DNA of 64,000 bases from Rheum nobile (GCA_027886185.1 WOAB01000232.1:992001-1056000); one strand, 5' to 3'; positions 23,292-34,785 are shown, numbered from the stretch's first letter. Notes: a model not told the origin generated them from the sequence alone. Translations and numbers: made by a program.

Positions 23292-26200
23292 TCACGTTAC
23301 ATCATCGATGTGTAAAGCATTCCTGCAAAACACAAACTTATTAGATGGAACCACTTTAGTCCCAAAATCAGCGGGATTAATATCACCAAGGATTTTCTTC
23401 ACAGTAATTGCATGTGATTCCACCTTATCCCTTATAAAATGAAATCTCACATCAATGTGCTTTGTTCTTTCGTGATAAACTGGATCCTTACATAGGTAAA
23501 GAGCACTCTGACTATCCATGTTAAGTATGGGTGTATAAGTCTTACCATCAATCTCATGTAAAATACCTCGAAGCCACACAACCTCTTTGGTAGCCTCAGT
23601 TGCAGCAATATACTCTGCCTCAGTAGAGGATAAAGCAACAACATGCTGCTGCCGAGACTTCCAGGAAATACAATTTCCTGCCCAGGTATAGAAGAAAGCA
23701 GTAGTGGATTTCCTATTATCCTTATTACTAGCATAGTCAGAGTCAACATACCCAACAATCTCAGTTTTAGGAGCATATTCAGAATATACCAGACCTAGGT
23801 TTTCAGTTCCAGAGATATATTTAAGCAAGTATTTCATACCCTGCCAATGTCTATCACCAGGGTTAGACATATATCTGGAAAGTACACTCACAGCAAATGC
23901 AAGATCAGGTCTAGTACATAACATAGCATACATCACAGAACCAACAGCAACATCATATGGAACATTTTCCATTTTCTGTTTTTCTTTCTCAGATTCAGGA
24001 CAATACTTCTTAGATAAATCCAGGTGCCCCCCTAAGGGGATAGGAGAGGGTTTAGCATTTTTCATGGCAAATCTATCAAGGACTTTATCAAGGTAATCAG
24101 ATTGAGATAAACACATGTTCCTTTTAGATTTGTTCCTACTAATTATAACTCCTAAAATCTTCTTAGCAGGACCTAAGTCCTTCATGTCAAAGTGGGTTTT
24201 TAAATCATTTTTAACACCAGCAATGACAGCCTTAGAACTGCTAATTAGGAGTATATCATCAACATAGAGCAGAACATACATGGCATGATTAGTCCTAACA
24301 TTTTTCAGATAAAGACATGTATCATACTGACTTCTGGAGAACCCTAGAGATAACATACATGCATCAAATTTCTTATTCCATTGTCTGGGTGACTGTTTTA
24401 GCCCATAGATGGATTTATTTAGCAAACAAACATGCTCAGGATGCAATTTGTCAGTAAAGCCTTTAGGTTGATTCATGTATATGGTTTCATCTAGGTCTCC
24501 ATGCAAGAAAGCAGTTTTTACATCCATTTGTTCTAACTCCCAGTCATAAACAGTGGTCATAGCAAGTAAAAGTCTCATGGTTTTATATTTGACCACATGA
24601 GCAAAGATTTCATTATAATCTACTCCTTCCTTTTGAGTAAAGCCTTTGGCTACCAACCTAGCTTTAAATCTAGGGGGTTCATGCAATGAGGTTCCATCTT
24701 TGATTTTAAAGATCCATTTACAATCAATGGTTCTAGCCTTAGCCGGTTTAGGAACCAATTTCCAGGTTTCATTTGCATTCATAGACTGGATTTCTTCATG
24801 CATAGCCTTAAGCCACTCATTACTTTGTTTACTCCTAACAGCTTGTTCATAAGTTTCAGGAGTCATATATTTAACCACATCAACAACCACAAAGGCAAAC
24901 TCAACAATCTTGTCATATTGCTCAATCAAGTTCACATCAAACCTTCTATTAGGAATTCTTATCCTAGGCTCTCTATCCCTAACAAGTTGGTAGTCAGAGA
25001 GATCATGCTGAGCAATGGCATGTTCATTTACTTCATGAAAGTCATGCAAGTTTTCAGATTGCAGATTATCATGCATATGAGAATCATTGTCAGCAGAGAA
25101 GGAGTTTTGTATGTGTGAATCTTGGTTAGAAATACTTACTCCCCCACCTGATTGGTGAGGTTGCACATCATCTTCCTCTTGTGAGTCATGACTAGACTGT
25201 CCTTGAGCCCCTTCTTGAGTGGTTGAAGCATTTCCAGCATTGCTTTGCTGGCTGGAGTAGGAATGCCCAATGTCAAATTCTTCCTCTCTTTCTTGATTGT
25301 CACTAGTAGCTTCTCTTTGAAGCTCAGGGATGAAGCTGGTCTCAGTGCTTTGGGTACCTGTAGGCTCAGCAATAGAGGTGAGTTTTGTTTTAAAATAAAA
25401 ATCATGCTCATTAAAGGTTACTGACCTGGAGGTTATGACTTTATAACCTCCTGGTTGTATCAGTAACAATTTATAGCCCTTAGTTCCTTCTGGGTAGCCC
25501 AGCATTACACACTTTAGGGCTCTTGGTTTTAGTTTACCTTGTGATATTTGGGCATAGGCAGTACACCCAAATGGCCTTAAGTGTGTGATGTCAGGCTTCT
25601 TGCCAGTCCACATCTCCTGTGGGGTTTTGAAACCTATCACAGAGGATGGGGATCTGTTTATGAGGTAGGAGGCTGTTATCACAGCCTCACCCCATAAAGA
25701 ATTTTTCATTCCAGAACTAAAAAGCATGCACCTAGCTTTCTCTAAGAGAGTCCTGTTCATCCTCTCAGCAGTACCATTCTGCTGAGGGGTGCCAGGAACA
25801 GTAAGATGCCTCTTTATACCATGATTCTTACAATAAGTGTTGAAAATATTATTACAAAACTCAAGGTCATTATCAGTCTTAAGACATTTAAGTTTGTGAT
25901 TAGACTGACTTTCTACCATAATTTTCCAAGACTTCAAATTTTCAAAAGCCTCATCTTTTGTTTTCAGCAAATAAACCCACACTTTTCTAGAGTAGTGATC
26001 TATCAAAGACAGAAAATAAGTTCTGCCTCCAATAGTAGCTACTTGAGCTGGCCCCCAAAGGTCAGAGTGCACATACTCCAGGGGCTGGCTTGCAGTATAG
26101 GTAGACTTCCCAAAGCTATGGGCAGTCTTTTTTCCAAGTACACAAGTCTCACAGAATTTTAAGTCATCAGGTTTAGAGTCAATCATGCCATTCACAAACA

Positions 26201-27539
26201 GATAATGCAAGCCTTTATTACCTATATGCCCAAGCCTAGCATGCCATTTCTTTGTATAATCTGGATTGCCATTATTAATCACCTTTTCAGAGACATTAAT
26301 TTCAGGAGTGGCAATAACATAGTACAACCCTCCCTTTTTAATGCTCTTAATAAGGACAGTACCATTTCTGGATACTTCCCTTATCCCTTTATGAGTGTTA
26401 ATATGGCAATCTAGATCATCAAGCACAGATTCAGAGAGCAAGTTTCTTCTAAGGTTAGGGACCCACCTAACATTTTGAAGCACCCTAACAACACCATCAT
26501 GCATCCTAAGAGGAACATTACCCACCCCTTTGATAGGTAAGGAGGTGTGGTCACCTAGCATGACCTCACCCCCTTCATGCAAATCAATAGAACTGAAAAA
26601 ATTTCTATTAGGGGTAGCATGCATTGTACATCCAGAGTCCAATATCCAGGAATTGCAATCAGTCATAGGGGCAACAACAAGCAACTCATCACAATACTGT
26701 GGGCATGATTCAAACACATTTGAGAAGCCAGAATTATTATTATTAAAATGGTCTTTAGAACCTTTTTCTTTATTCTTTTCATCCCTCTTCTTTTTATGAC
26801 AATCAGAAGCATAATGACCAGGTTTCTCGCAATAAAAACACTTCACATTTGAGGTGTCCTTTTCATGCTGTTTTCCAGAATTAGTGGCCTTTTTAGGTTT
26901 ATAATTCTTTTTCTGCTTAAACTTTCCTTTAGCCATCATAACTTTCTGTTTAGACTCAGTCTTGGTATCATTCTTCATTTTAAAAACCTTTAAGGTTTCA
27001 TTTTTCTGAATTATGGACTCTTGAATCTTAGTCAAAGTTAATTCATCTCTTCCATATTGAATCACATCCTTTAGGGTGTCAAATTGAGAGGGCAAGGAAT
27101 TAAGCAGTAAAACAGCTTGGTGAGTTTCTTTTATGTCATCATCGCATCTTTTCAGGTCTTGAGTCATTTTTAAAAATGTGTCAAAGTTTTCCTGAACAGT
27201 CATGGAGGTTTCCATTTTAAAGGTAAAGAGCTTGCATAACAGGGAGATCCTACTGGGCAGGGATTTAGTCAAGAAAATAGTATCTAAAGCAACCCATAGG
27301 GCCTTAGGTTGAGTATGACTCACCACCTGACGAGCTACGTCGTCAGACAACCGAATCATGATCTCAGAGTGGGCGAGATCTTGGATCTCTTTTCTTTCGT
27401 CCTCACTAGTGGAGATAGCCCACTCCTCTGAGACAGCCCTCCAGCATTTCTCCCTGATTAGAATAGCCCTCATCTTCACCTTCCACATGGCGTAATCTCC
27501 AGTGCCATCAAATGGCTTCAGTCTCACAGTGTCCCCCAT
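23292..27539 (-). CDS. Copia-2 Gag-Pol polyprotein, 1415 aa
   Basis: One open frame from ATG at 27539 to the stop at 23292 has the usual length for a Copia polyprotein. Order of parts: Gag (about 1-250) with zinc knuckle Cys234, Cys237, His242, Cys247; aspartic protease with DSG at 301-303; pre-integrase HHCC finger (WHARLGH about 432, CETC about 463); integrase core with Asp493 (HSDLWGP), Asp556 and Glu592, spaced DX35E; reverse transcriptase (QMDVKTAFLHGD about 1004) with YVDD at 1092-1095; and RNase H (DSDYASN, SSTEAEY). The products would package, copy and insert the element RNA in virus-like particles. Two positions differ from common family residues: Asp558 where TDNG is usual, and His981 in EIFAHVV where Pro is usual. 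No stop or frameshift is present. Confidence 0.95.
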   Translation of the reverse strand: MGDTVRLKPFDGTGDYAMWKVKMRAILIREKCWRAVSEEWAISTSEDERKEIQDLAHSEIMIRLSDDVARQVVSHTQPKALWVALDTIFLTKSLPSRISLLCKLFTFKMETSMTVQENFDTFLKMTQDLKRCDDDIKETHQAVLLLNSLPSQFDTLKDVIQYGRDELTLTKIQESIIQKNETLKVFKMKNDTKTESKQKVMMAKGKFKQKKNYKPKKATNSGKQHEKDTSNVKCFYCEKPGHYASDCHKKKRDEKNKEKGSKDHFNNNNSGFSNVFESCPQYCDELLVVAPMTDCNSWILDSGCTMHATPNRNFFSSIDLHEGGEVMLGDHTSLPIKGVGNVPLRMHDGVVRVLQNVRWVPNLRRNLLSESVLDDLDCHINTHKGIREVSRNGTVLIKSIKKGGLYYVIATPEINVSEKVINNGNPDYTKKWHARLGHIGNKGLHYLFVNGMIDSKPDDLKFCETCVLGKKTAHSFGKSTYTASQPLEYVHSDLWGPAQVATIGGRTYFLSLIDHYSRKVWVYLLKTKDEAFENLKSWKIMVESQSNHKLKCLKTDNDLEFCNNIFNTYCKNHGIKRHLTVPGTPQQNGTAERMNRTLLEKARCMLFSSGMKNSLWGEAVITASYLINRSPSSVIGFKTPQEMWTGKKPDITHLRPFGCTAYAQISQGKLKPRALKCVMLGYPEGTKGYKLLLIQPGGYKVITSRSVTFNEHDFYFKTKLTSIAEPTGTQSTETSFIPELQREATSDNQEREEEFDIGHSYSSQQSNAGNASTTQEGAQGQSSHDSQEEDDVQPHQSGGGVSISNQDSHIQNSFSADNDSHMHDNLQSENLHDFHEVNEHAIAQHDLSDYQLVRDREPRIRIPNRRFDVNLIEQYDKIVEFAFVVVDVVKYMTPETYEQAVRSKQSNEWLKAMHEEIQSMNANETWKLVPKPAKARTIDCKWIFKIKDGTSLHEPPRFKARLVAKGFTQKEGVDYNEIFAHVVKYKTMRLLLAMTTVYDWELEQMDVKTAFLHGDLDETIYMNQPKGFTDKLHPEHVCLLNKSIYGLKQSPRQWNKKFDACMLSLGFSRSQYDTCLYLKNVRTNHAMYVLLYVDDILLISSSKAVIAGVKNDLKTHFDMKDLGPAKKILGVIISRNKSKRNMCLSQSDYLDKVLDRFAMKNAKPSPIPLGGHLDLSKKYCPESEKEKQKMENVPYDVAVGSVMYAMLCTRPDLAFAVSVLSRYMSNPGDRHWQGMKYLLKYISGTENLGLVYSEYAPKTEIVGYVDSDYASNKDNRKSTTAFFYTWAGNCISWKSRQQHVVALSSTEAEYIAATEATKEVVWLRGILHEIDGKTYTPILNMDSQSALYLCKDPVYHERTKHIDVRFHFIRDKVESHAITVKKILGDINPADFGTKVVPSNKFVFCRNALHIDDVT

Positions 27540-27819
27540 CTTCTTGTTTTAGAACCTATCACAAAAAGCAGACAAGTAGTCAGAGAAGGAGAACACTAAA
27601 AAAAATTGCCGAAAGGGAAAGGACAACCTAACCCTAAAAAACAGCAATACCTAGGAATTCAAGAGCTTCAAGCAAGCTTACAGAAAAGCAAGTAACAAGA
27701 AGACAGAAAACGAACTAGGGTTTCAAGAACACGTCTTAATCAAACACAGAGGGTCAAGACAGGATTCAACATGCAGCGGAAGCAAGACACCAGAATCAAG
27801 CACAATATCAAAACAAGGC

Positions 27820-27832
27820 TCTGATACCACTT
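27820..27832 (-). other. Primer-binding site of Copia-2
   Basis: On the minus strand GTGGTATCAGAGC lies directly inside the 5' LTR. It matches the 3' end of initiator tRNA-Met. Confidence 0.9.
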
Positions 27833-28662
27833 TGTAATAACAGAGTAGATTTCAGATCACGCAAACACGACACTATCGGCCCTGATGCAGTATATCGATG
27901 ATCGAACAAACGAACACAAACGAAGGCAAAAAGGGACACATCGAATTGTTTACGCAGTTCGGGTTTCCCCTACGTCTGCGGAGCCTCAGCGGGGAGACTC
28001 GCCCAAACTATGCACTAGATCTCAGAAGTGTTCAAGCACGGTTACAAGCTAGCAGATCAGAACGACAAACCAAGAAGCAAGCTAACAAGAAAAAGACTTA
28101 GAGACAGGTAAAGAGAAGCAAGCATATGAAAGGGATTCGGCCCCCTTTCAAGGCTGGGATCGCTTCGAGATTGAAGCAACCCAAATCGCCGCCACCAATA
28201 GATCTCTAAAGGACACCACCGGAGACTGCTAAGGCCACCGTGAGAACCACCGCGAGCGAGATGCTCTTCCTTCTTCTCTCTTTCTCTTCTCTCTCTTTCT
28301 GTAATCGAAAGCGGCGCAAGGTGCAAGGATTCTGATGTTGAATGCCAGAAACCCTAGCGAGGAGAGTTCTTATAGTCAGCTTCGGAAGGAGTAAAACGCT
28401 GCGCTTCAATTAAGCTCAGACGCCAGCTTCCAAGCCCACCAGAAACTTGTTGTTGGGCCAGCATTCCAATTTAAGCCCAACCCACGTAATAGAAGACCAA
28501 CCCAGCATGAGCCATCCAACCGGATAACCGGGGTTGCTCAGCTGATGGGCCTTCTTAGTGGATCGAGCCCAGCTCACATGTTTGGCCCAATCGTCCGATC
28601 CTAACTAGCTCGATATACCAAGTGCTTTACATAAGTTACAAATCTGGAGTATAACATTTACA
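27833..28662 (-). repeat. 5' LTR of Copia-2
   Basis: It reads TGTAAATG to TTATTACA on the minus strand and is about 830 bp long. It would hold the element's promoter. The pyrimidine-rich block with CTTCTTCTCTCTTTC near 28270-28300 is shared with the other LTR. Confidence 0.93.
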
Positions 28663-28668
28663 TAACAG

Positions 28669-30110
28669 AATCAAAACATCCATTTGGATCCTCTACACAT
28701 TAGGAGTAAAGGAAATCTTAGACTTAGAATCGTTGACCAGTTGACTAATTCCATCCTCAAAGGTTTTAAGGAGAGCCTTGATCTGAAGACCTTCAACTTG
28801 ATTTGATCTTGCAAAAATAATACAGTCATGAGCAAACATCAGATGAGAAACTTTTGGAGCAGAAGCAACCACTTTAAACCCATGGAGCTTACCACGACCC
28901 AAAGAAAACAAACTAGACATTCCTTCCATAATGAGAATATATAATAAAAGAGACATAGAACCCCTTGTATGAGCCCACATTATGGAACAAATAATGAAGA
29001 AGGAATTCCATTGAAGATGATGGAAAAAGAGACAGAACAAACACATTTAAGAATAAGATCAACCCATTTATCATGAAACTATATATGTTGCATCACAACT
29101 TTAAGGAAACTCCATTCCACTTTGTCAAAATCCTTGGCCATATCCAATTTAATAGCCATAAAATCTCTTTTTCCAGAGTTCTTGTTCTTAAGATAATGAA
29201 AGCATTCAGCAGCAGTAATGGCATTGCCCATTGCCAGTAATAGACCTTCTAGAAATAAAGGTACTTTGAGTCTGACTAATAGAGGAATCCATAAGAGGTT
29301 TCAGTCTATTAGCAATGCACTTAGATATCAATTTGTAAGCAACATTACATAAACTGATTGGCCTAAGATTAGTCATACAAATTGGATTATCAACTTTAGG
29401 AATCAATGAGAGATAAGTATGATTAAGATGAGCATGCATTGCACCCTCATTCAGAATCTGAAGTACAAAAGAAGTGATATCCTTACCAACACAACTCCAA
29501 TGATGCTTGTAAAAAAGAGATGGAATGCCATCTGGGCCAGGGGATTTTGAAGGACACATGTGATTTAAAGTTGTAATAATCTCAACCTCAGTAAAAGGTG
29601 AATTTATACGCCTTGGATATCCAAAAGAGCAGATCAATAGGAACCTCAAGAGCTGAAGAAGAAACAATATTTTTGAAAACTTTGAAATAAAATATGGCAA
29701 TGGCCTTCATCTTATCAACATTGTCAGCCAAAGAGCCATCCTCTTGGAGAAGTTGTTTAATCTTGTTTCTTCTTCTTCTATTATTGGCTTTAGAGTGAAA
29801 ATAAGATGTGTTCCTATCACCACATCTCAGTTCATTAACACAAGCACGTTGATACCACATGATTTCCAGTTGAGAGAGTAGAACCTCTTCCTCAGATCTT
29901 TAGTGGAGCAAAGTATCAGAATCAACAACTGACTTAGGATTAGTAATACAACCAAAGGATCTTATCCCGCATGAATGATCTTTAAGTTTTTGTCAATAAT
30001 CCCAAATTCAAACTTGTTCCAATGTTGCATAGCCTGGCGAGTGGAGCTCATTTTCTCAACAAAAGTAGAATTATCTAGGGTGTTTAAAGACCAATCCATA
30101 ATTAATTTGG
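28669..30110 (-). pseudogene. LINE ORF2 N-terminal part: linker and reverse transcriptase
   Basis: Segments in order on the minus strand are: MQHWNKFEFG near 30040; RCGDRNTSYFHSKANNRRR near 29800; the start of reverse transcriptase (SKSPGPDGIPSLFYK, LIPKVDNP, LRPISLCNVAYKLISK) at about 29560-29290; then LYILIMEGMSS and SHLMFAHDCIIFARS at about 28960-28800. The catalytic FADD box reads FAHD, so one catalytic Asp is lost. Frame breaks separate the segments. The enzyme would have copied LINE RNA at a nick in the target DNA; this copy cannot. Confidence 0.85.
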
Positions 30111-31400
30111 ACAAAAAATAGAAATTAATAAATTTATAGTGAAAAACTGTAATTATTTTGGCAAAACAAGCTCTTAAAATTGTAAGTATTAATGAATATT
30201 TATGTGTGCTTGGGTGATTAAAACTAAAGAGAAAACTGAAAAAACAAGTGCCACTCCTCAAAAGTGTAGAACCCACAACCTCCGCATTGGTCTCGCATTC
30301 CCACTTCCAGTATGCCAGGCACAATTCCTGATTTGGAAGCAATAAAATTTTCACTTAAAGCTAACATGTTTTGTTTCGGCCGCAAGATTCAAACAAACAT
30401 ACAATCCAAATTGATTTGCATTTAACACGGTAAGAAGCATATGCATTTGCGGCACCATACTTATCAAACATAGATCGTTAGCATCTTTCCTATAAGCACA
30501 GTACACTAGACAAATTGGTTACATGAATACTGAGACTTCAATCATAACACTTTCATAAAGAAAAAAGCGTACATTACATCTTTAATTTAGTCCCTAAACT
30601 TTGCCTGCTTATTAGTCCCTAAACTTTAAATCTTTCTATTTGTAAGTCCCTAAACTTTACAAGTTTATATTGATTCTTTAAGTTTAAGTCATTATATTTA
30701 GATCCCTAAATTATTAAAATGCATGCCACCTAGAAAAAGATATATTTTTGAAATTGGATCAATGATGAAAATAAATAAAGTGTTTTGAATAAAAGAAAAG
30801 GTTAGAGAGGAAAGATTTCAAGGTGAAAAAATGAAATTTCTTCATATTATTTTATTGCAATTAATGACCATATATGTAATGTAAATAATTCAATAGTTTT
30901 AGAATTTAAATAAAATTTATTAAGTTTAAGAACTAATAAGAAAATAAGTAATTGTAGTAGCAATAATTTGTACTACCTCATAGATCGGAAAGAGAATGAT
31001 AGAACTTCCGCAAAAAGCTTCCAGAAACAGAAATGGGTCTTCTCGTTGGATCTGAGAACAAAGAAAACGTAAGGGGTGGGGGTGGAATCCTCTGATCCAC
31101 CTCCGACGCTCAAGTCAGTCAAGAACACCAAAAATCTCCAATGGAGACAGAGAAGATGATGAACGATAGAAAAGAATGAGAATGAGAGAAAACTAGGGCT
31201 TTTTCACTTTTACCTCTTAATTACCTTTTTTTTTTCCTTTTAGATATATATTAGGATAATCCCCACCTCTTATTTGATAACTAATTAATGATCTCTTATC
31301 AATTAATTGCTCCTTAAATATATTCTTTATTTCTTTTGTTTCTTATTCTAGGGATAATTAAATATTCATAATTATCCCTCTCAGTTATAATAGAACTTAA
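30111..31400. other. AT-rich spacer with repeat fragments, no gene
   Basis: A degenerate tandem motif (AGTCCCTAAACTTT) occurs about three times at 30590-30665. The segment 30990-31390 has the composition of a plant LTR or untranslated leader (ACTAGGGCTTTTTCAC, a TA-rich tail), but I find no second copy and no ends. I see no coding motif. Confidence 0.5.
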
Positions 31401-32096
31401 ACTAGCATGTGTCTCCGTGCTTTGCACGAGTATGGCCATATATTTTAAGAATAAATTTAAATTTGTTTATAGTATGTTAGATATATTGAAAATTATATAG
31501 GAAAATTAACATGATGTATCAGAAAGATAATTTCTTGATTGGGATAATTTATAAGGTGTATTGTATGATGAAAATTGAAGGTAGATGTGTGAATTTATAA
31601 TAATAGAATAAAATATAAATTAGGAATTTAATATAATTATTGAAAATAAAACTGCATATTGTATTCTTTATAATGGAGTTTACAAACAATCGATTCACCC
31701 TTATTAAATCATGAACACTAATTAAGTATGATAAAAATGTTTTTGGTAAATGCATAATTATATGTATGTTGGTGGATGAACTGTAACGTTAACTATTTAC
31801 GGACCATCTACCTATATACATATCTTTATAATGTAGTTTACGGACCATTAACGTACATATTATATTATAGACACTAATTTAGTATGATAATAATGTTTGG
31901 TAAGTGCAGAATTATCATGTACAATAAAAAATATTATGGGGTGGTAATTTAGGAAATTTATATAAATAAAAGATAAAATAAATTATAAATAGAATAAGAG
32001 TGAATAGGTAAATGTACATAATTTTTTGATGATGTGGTATACTTAGATGAACGACACGTATGATAGATAATTACAACTTTAGTAGTAGTATATAGA
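31401..32096 (-). mobile_element. Candidate short non-autonomous Helitron
   Basis: On the minus strand the segment ends CTAGT followed by T. A GC-rich hairpin (CTCGTGCAAAGCACGGAG) stands 7 bases before it, which is the Helitron 3' signature. The other end (about 32096) reads TCTATATACTACTAC, like plant Helitron 5' ends, but the base before it is T rather than A. No protein is encoded. An internal diverged duplication (about 31675-31770 and 31830-31920) is present. Confidence 0.4.
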
Positions 32097-32282
32097 ATAT
32101 AAATTGATTAATATGTTACTAAGTTAGTAACTTATCTCGTAATTTACAAGGAAAAAAATACACTACTAGATCTACCAATAATTTACGTGTGGTATAATGT
32201 ATATGTACTTATGTAGCATAGGATCCAGTGGTTATGTCTCAATTTCAAACGTTCAAATCGATCTCATGAAAACATTTATGCA

Positions 32283-32672
32283 AATGCAAGGGCGGAGCTA
32301 TGTTGGGTTTACGGGAGCTATTTTTTTTTTAGAAAAAATAAATAAAAATTGTAAGTTTTTTTTTTCTTTATTGAATCTAAAAATGTAATTTCAGTCAGTC
32401 CTAATAAATTTAAGCCAATAAAATAAAATTACCTTAAATTTCTCCCCTTATCTCATATAAAAATGCAATTTCAGTCAATTTTAACAGATTTAAGTCAAAA
32501 AAATAAAATTACTTAAGTTTTTTTTCCCTCATCTCATGTGAAAATTACCTTAAACTTTATAAAAAATTTAAAATTGATTTTTAGGATTTAAATCACGTTG
32601 AATTTAAGTCATAAAAAAAATCACACAGGATTTTAGCCCCAGGGCTAAAATCTTGGCTCCTCCCCTGTGCAA
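32283..32672. repeat. MITE-like repeat, copy 1
   Basis: It starts near AGGGCGGAGCT and ends near GGCTCCTCCCCTG, which are partly complementary. The AT-rich interior has motifs such as AATTTCAGTCAGTCCTAAT and GAAAATTACCTTAAACTTTA that recur at 34407-34785. It is non-coding. Confidence 0.6.
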
Positions 32673-32865
32673 ATGGATGACTAACAAGTATTGCAGCCAA
32701 CCATTCTTAATTCGTTTTCCCACTATATTTTTTGGGTTTTTCTCGATGTGGAAAATTCAGTGTTGCATAATGTGGGATTAGGATAGTGCCACCGAACCGA
32801 AACAGTTTGTTTCAATTCCCACTATTGCATACATAATGTAGGCCGGATATATAGTGCCGACAAAC

Positions 32866-33560
32866 CCAGTGACGGACTCAGTATTTTATCCGAGTGAGGG
32901 TTAAAATCTAGCGTAATTTTAATAAACTTTAATATAACACATAATATATTAAAAGTGGTATTAATTTTTTTAACATTTAATTAGTATACAATTCATCAAG
33001 ATCAACCTCAACCTCACAATTAGACAAATCCATAACACTTTTTTTTAGCGAAAAAAAATTCATAACACTTGGTTAATTCACTATTTGTGTATTACATTTA
33101 GTGACTTAGAATTTTGTGAACCGCTAATATTTCGAAAATATTTCTCTATTTGTATATTACATAATTTAAATACATTTTAATGATATGATATAATAAGATA
33201 TATGTTATTTAATTATAAAAATAAATTTAATCTCTATTTTAATAGTAGAATTTAAACAATAAATAATTATTTAATAAAAATAAAGGATATAATTAACAAT
33301 ATTATACAAGACAAAAAAATGAAAAGAGGAAATCAAAGAGAAAAGTGCTAGGGGTTGTTAAAAAAGAATAAAAATAGAGAAAAAGAAAGAAAAGTAATGT
33401 CCACAAGATTTGAACCAATGACCTTATTATACCAAAGGCAAAAGCTTACCACTAGACCATAAACATTCATTATTCACAACTTACCTTTTTTTTCATATAA
33501 CATTTTTTAAATTTCAGTGGGGTTGTTGTCCCCACTGGTCCCCACGTCCATGGACAAACC
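32866..33560 (-). repeat. Repeat with an embedded tRNA-like sequence
   Basis: The AT-rich non-coding segment between ACTCAGTATTTTATCCGAG and GGGTTGTTGTCCCCAC has end motifs of the same general kind as the nearby MITE-like copies. Inside it, at 33400-33460 on the minus strand, lies a tRNA-like stretch with A-box TGGTCTAGTGGTAAG and B-box GGTTCAAATC. It lacks a complete cloverleaf, so it is not a tRNA gene. Confidence 0.5.
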
Positions 33561-33607
33561 CAAACAAACTTAGCTAGGTACTTTGCACCATCAACCTAAT
33601 TAATATG

Positions 33608-33664
33608 AAAGTATGAAATATAAAGCCACACCTACAAAAGTATGAAATATAAAGCCACACCTAC
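33608..33664 (+). repeat. Tandem repeat, about 28 bp twice
   Basis: AAGTATGAAATATAAAGCCA with CACCTAC following occurs twice back to back. Confidence 0.9.
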
Positions 33665-34406
33665 AAATTATAACATTCCACGTCACTCATTTCATTCTCA
33701 TCGATAATTGACCAAAACTTGATTATCCAAATTCTAGGAGTTTAATTTATTCTCAACAATAGAGTGTTCGAGACCATGATCTCAAATTATAAAAACTATA
33801 TAAGCATATACATACTTTGTTGTCTATATATAAGGGAGTTTAGCTAATTTAAATTTCTTTTATTGTTACAATATAGCCAATAAAATTAAAAGTGCATTGT
33901 TGTATGTAATATTTTTGTATTGATTTTCTAGTTTGTCGATCATTAACAGTTTCCCCACAATGGAAATATAGAGATCGAATGTTGATATTGGCATTGTGAC
34001 TAGCTTCCTATTGCATGATATTTTGGTACGTACAAATATTAATGTGCATCATAAACATGATATAAGCAACTATATATTAATGGGTACGAACTACGAAGAC
34101 AATTCAATACATGTGGCCCTAACATCTGTAAGATTAGTTAGTACTATGTGCATGATCGATGACCCAAACAATCCATATAAGCAACTCTCGTACTAGCTAG
34201 CTAGCTTGTTGAGGTGAACAACTAACAAGAAACTACTTTCTTTTATAATGGAGGATGCAGATATGCCAACCTTATCTTAATTATATATGTAGCATCTATA
34301 AACTTTGAAATGAATTAATAAACCATGCGCGTTAATAGTACGTGGATATTTTTTCAAAATTTGGAAAGTGATCAGACTAAACTTTGAAATGATATTTTGG
34401 TCATCT
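33665..34406. other. AT-rich spacer, nothing recognised
   Basis: Short frames only. No repeat boundary or coding motif is visible. Confidence 0.5.
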
Positions 34407-34785
34407 GCAGGACGGATTTACATGGGGTCCAGAGCTACAGTCCCCCCTTAAAACAAAATCAAAAAAATAAAAATTTTAAAGCTTTTTTATCCTTAATTAA
34501 TCTGAAAATATAATTTCAACCAATCCTAATAGATTTAAGTCATGAAAATGAAATTATCTTAAGTTTTTCTCCCTTATCTCATTTGAAAATGTAATTCCAG
34601 CCGGACCTAACAGATTTAATTAATTGACAAAAATAAAGTTACTTGATTTTTTCCTCATCTAATATGAAAATTACCTTAAGCTTTATAAAAATATTAAAAT
34701 TATTTTTTACGAAATAGGATTTAAGTCATTTATGGTGCAAAATTTCAGCCTCTTTGGAATAAAATCCTGGCTCGGTCCGTGGTCA
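34407..34785. repeat. MITE-like repeat, copy 2
   Basis: Diverged second copy of the family at 32283-32672, in the same orientation. It runs from CAGGACGGATTTACATGG to TGGCTCGGTCCGTGG. The ends are more diverged than the middle. Confidence 0.6.

Larger units (their letters stand above)
22372..28662 (-). mobile_element. Ty1/Copia LTR retrotransposon (Copia-2), young and coding-complete
   Basis: Minus-strand element with LTRs at 27833-28662 (5') and 22372-23188 (3'). It has a tRNA-Met primer site, an unbroken polyprotein gene and a purine tract. The flanks TTACA (22367-22371) and TAACA (28663-28667) agree at 4 of 5 positions. The outer terminal base at 22372 is A where the other LTR has T. It sits inside the LINE, directly beside the palindrome. 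Confidence 0.93.
20131..30110 (-). mobile_element. LINE (L1-type) retroelement, 5'-truncated, split by later insertions
   Basis: Non-LTR ORF2 remnants on the minus strand run from about 30110 down to 20131, interrupted by the palindrome and Copia-2 (22013-28662). A T-run at about 20130-20138 on the plus strand is where a poly(A) tail would lie. The N-terminal endonuclease is missing. All parts carry stops or frameshifts. Confidence 0.85.

Noticed and set aside
33400..33460. Possible functional tRNA gene on the minus strand
   Set aside because: A and B boxes are present, but there is no full acceptor stem and no clear anticodon arm. It is better explained as a tRNA-derived repeat.
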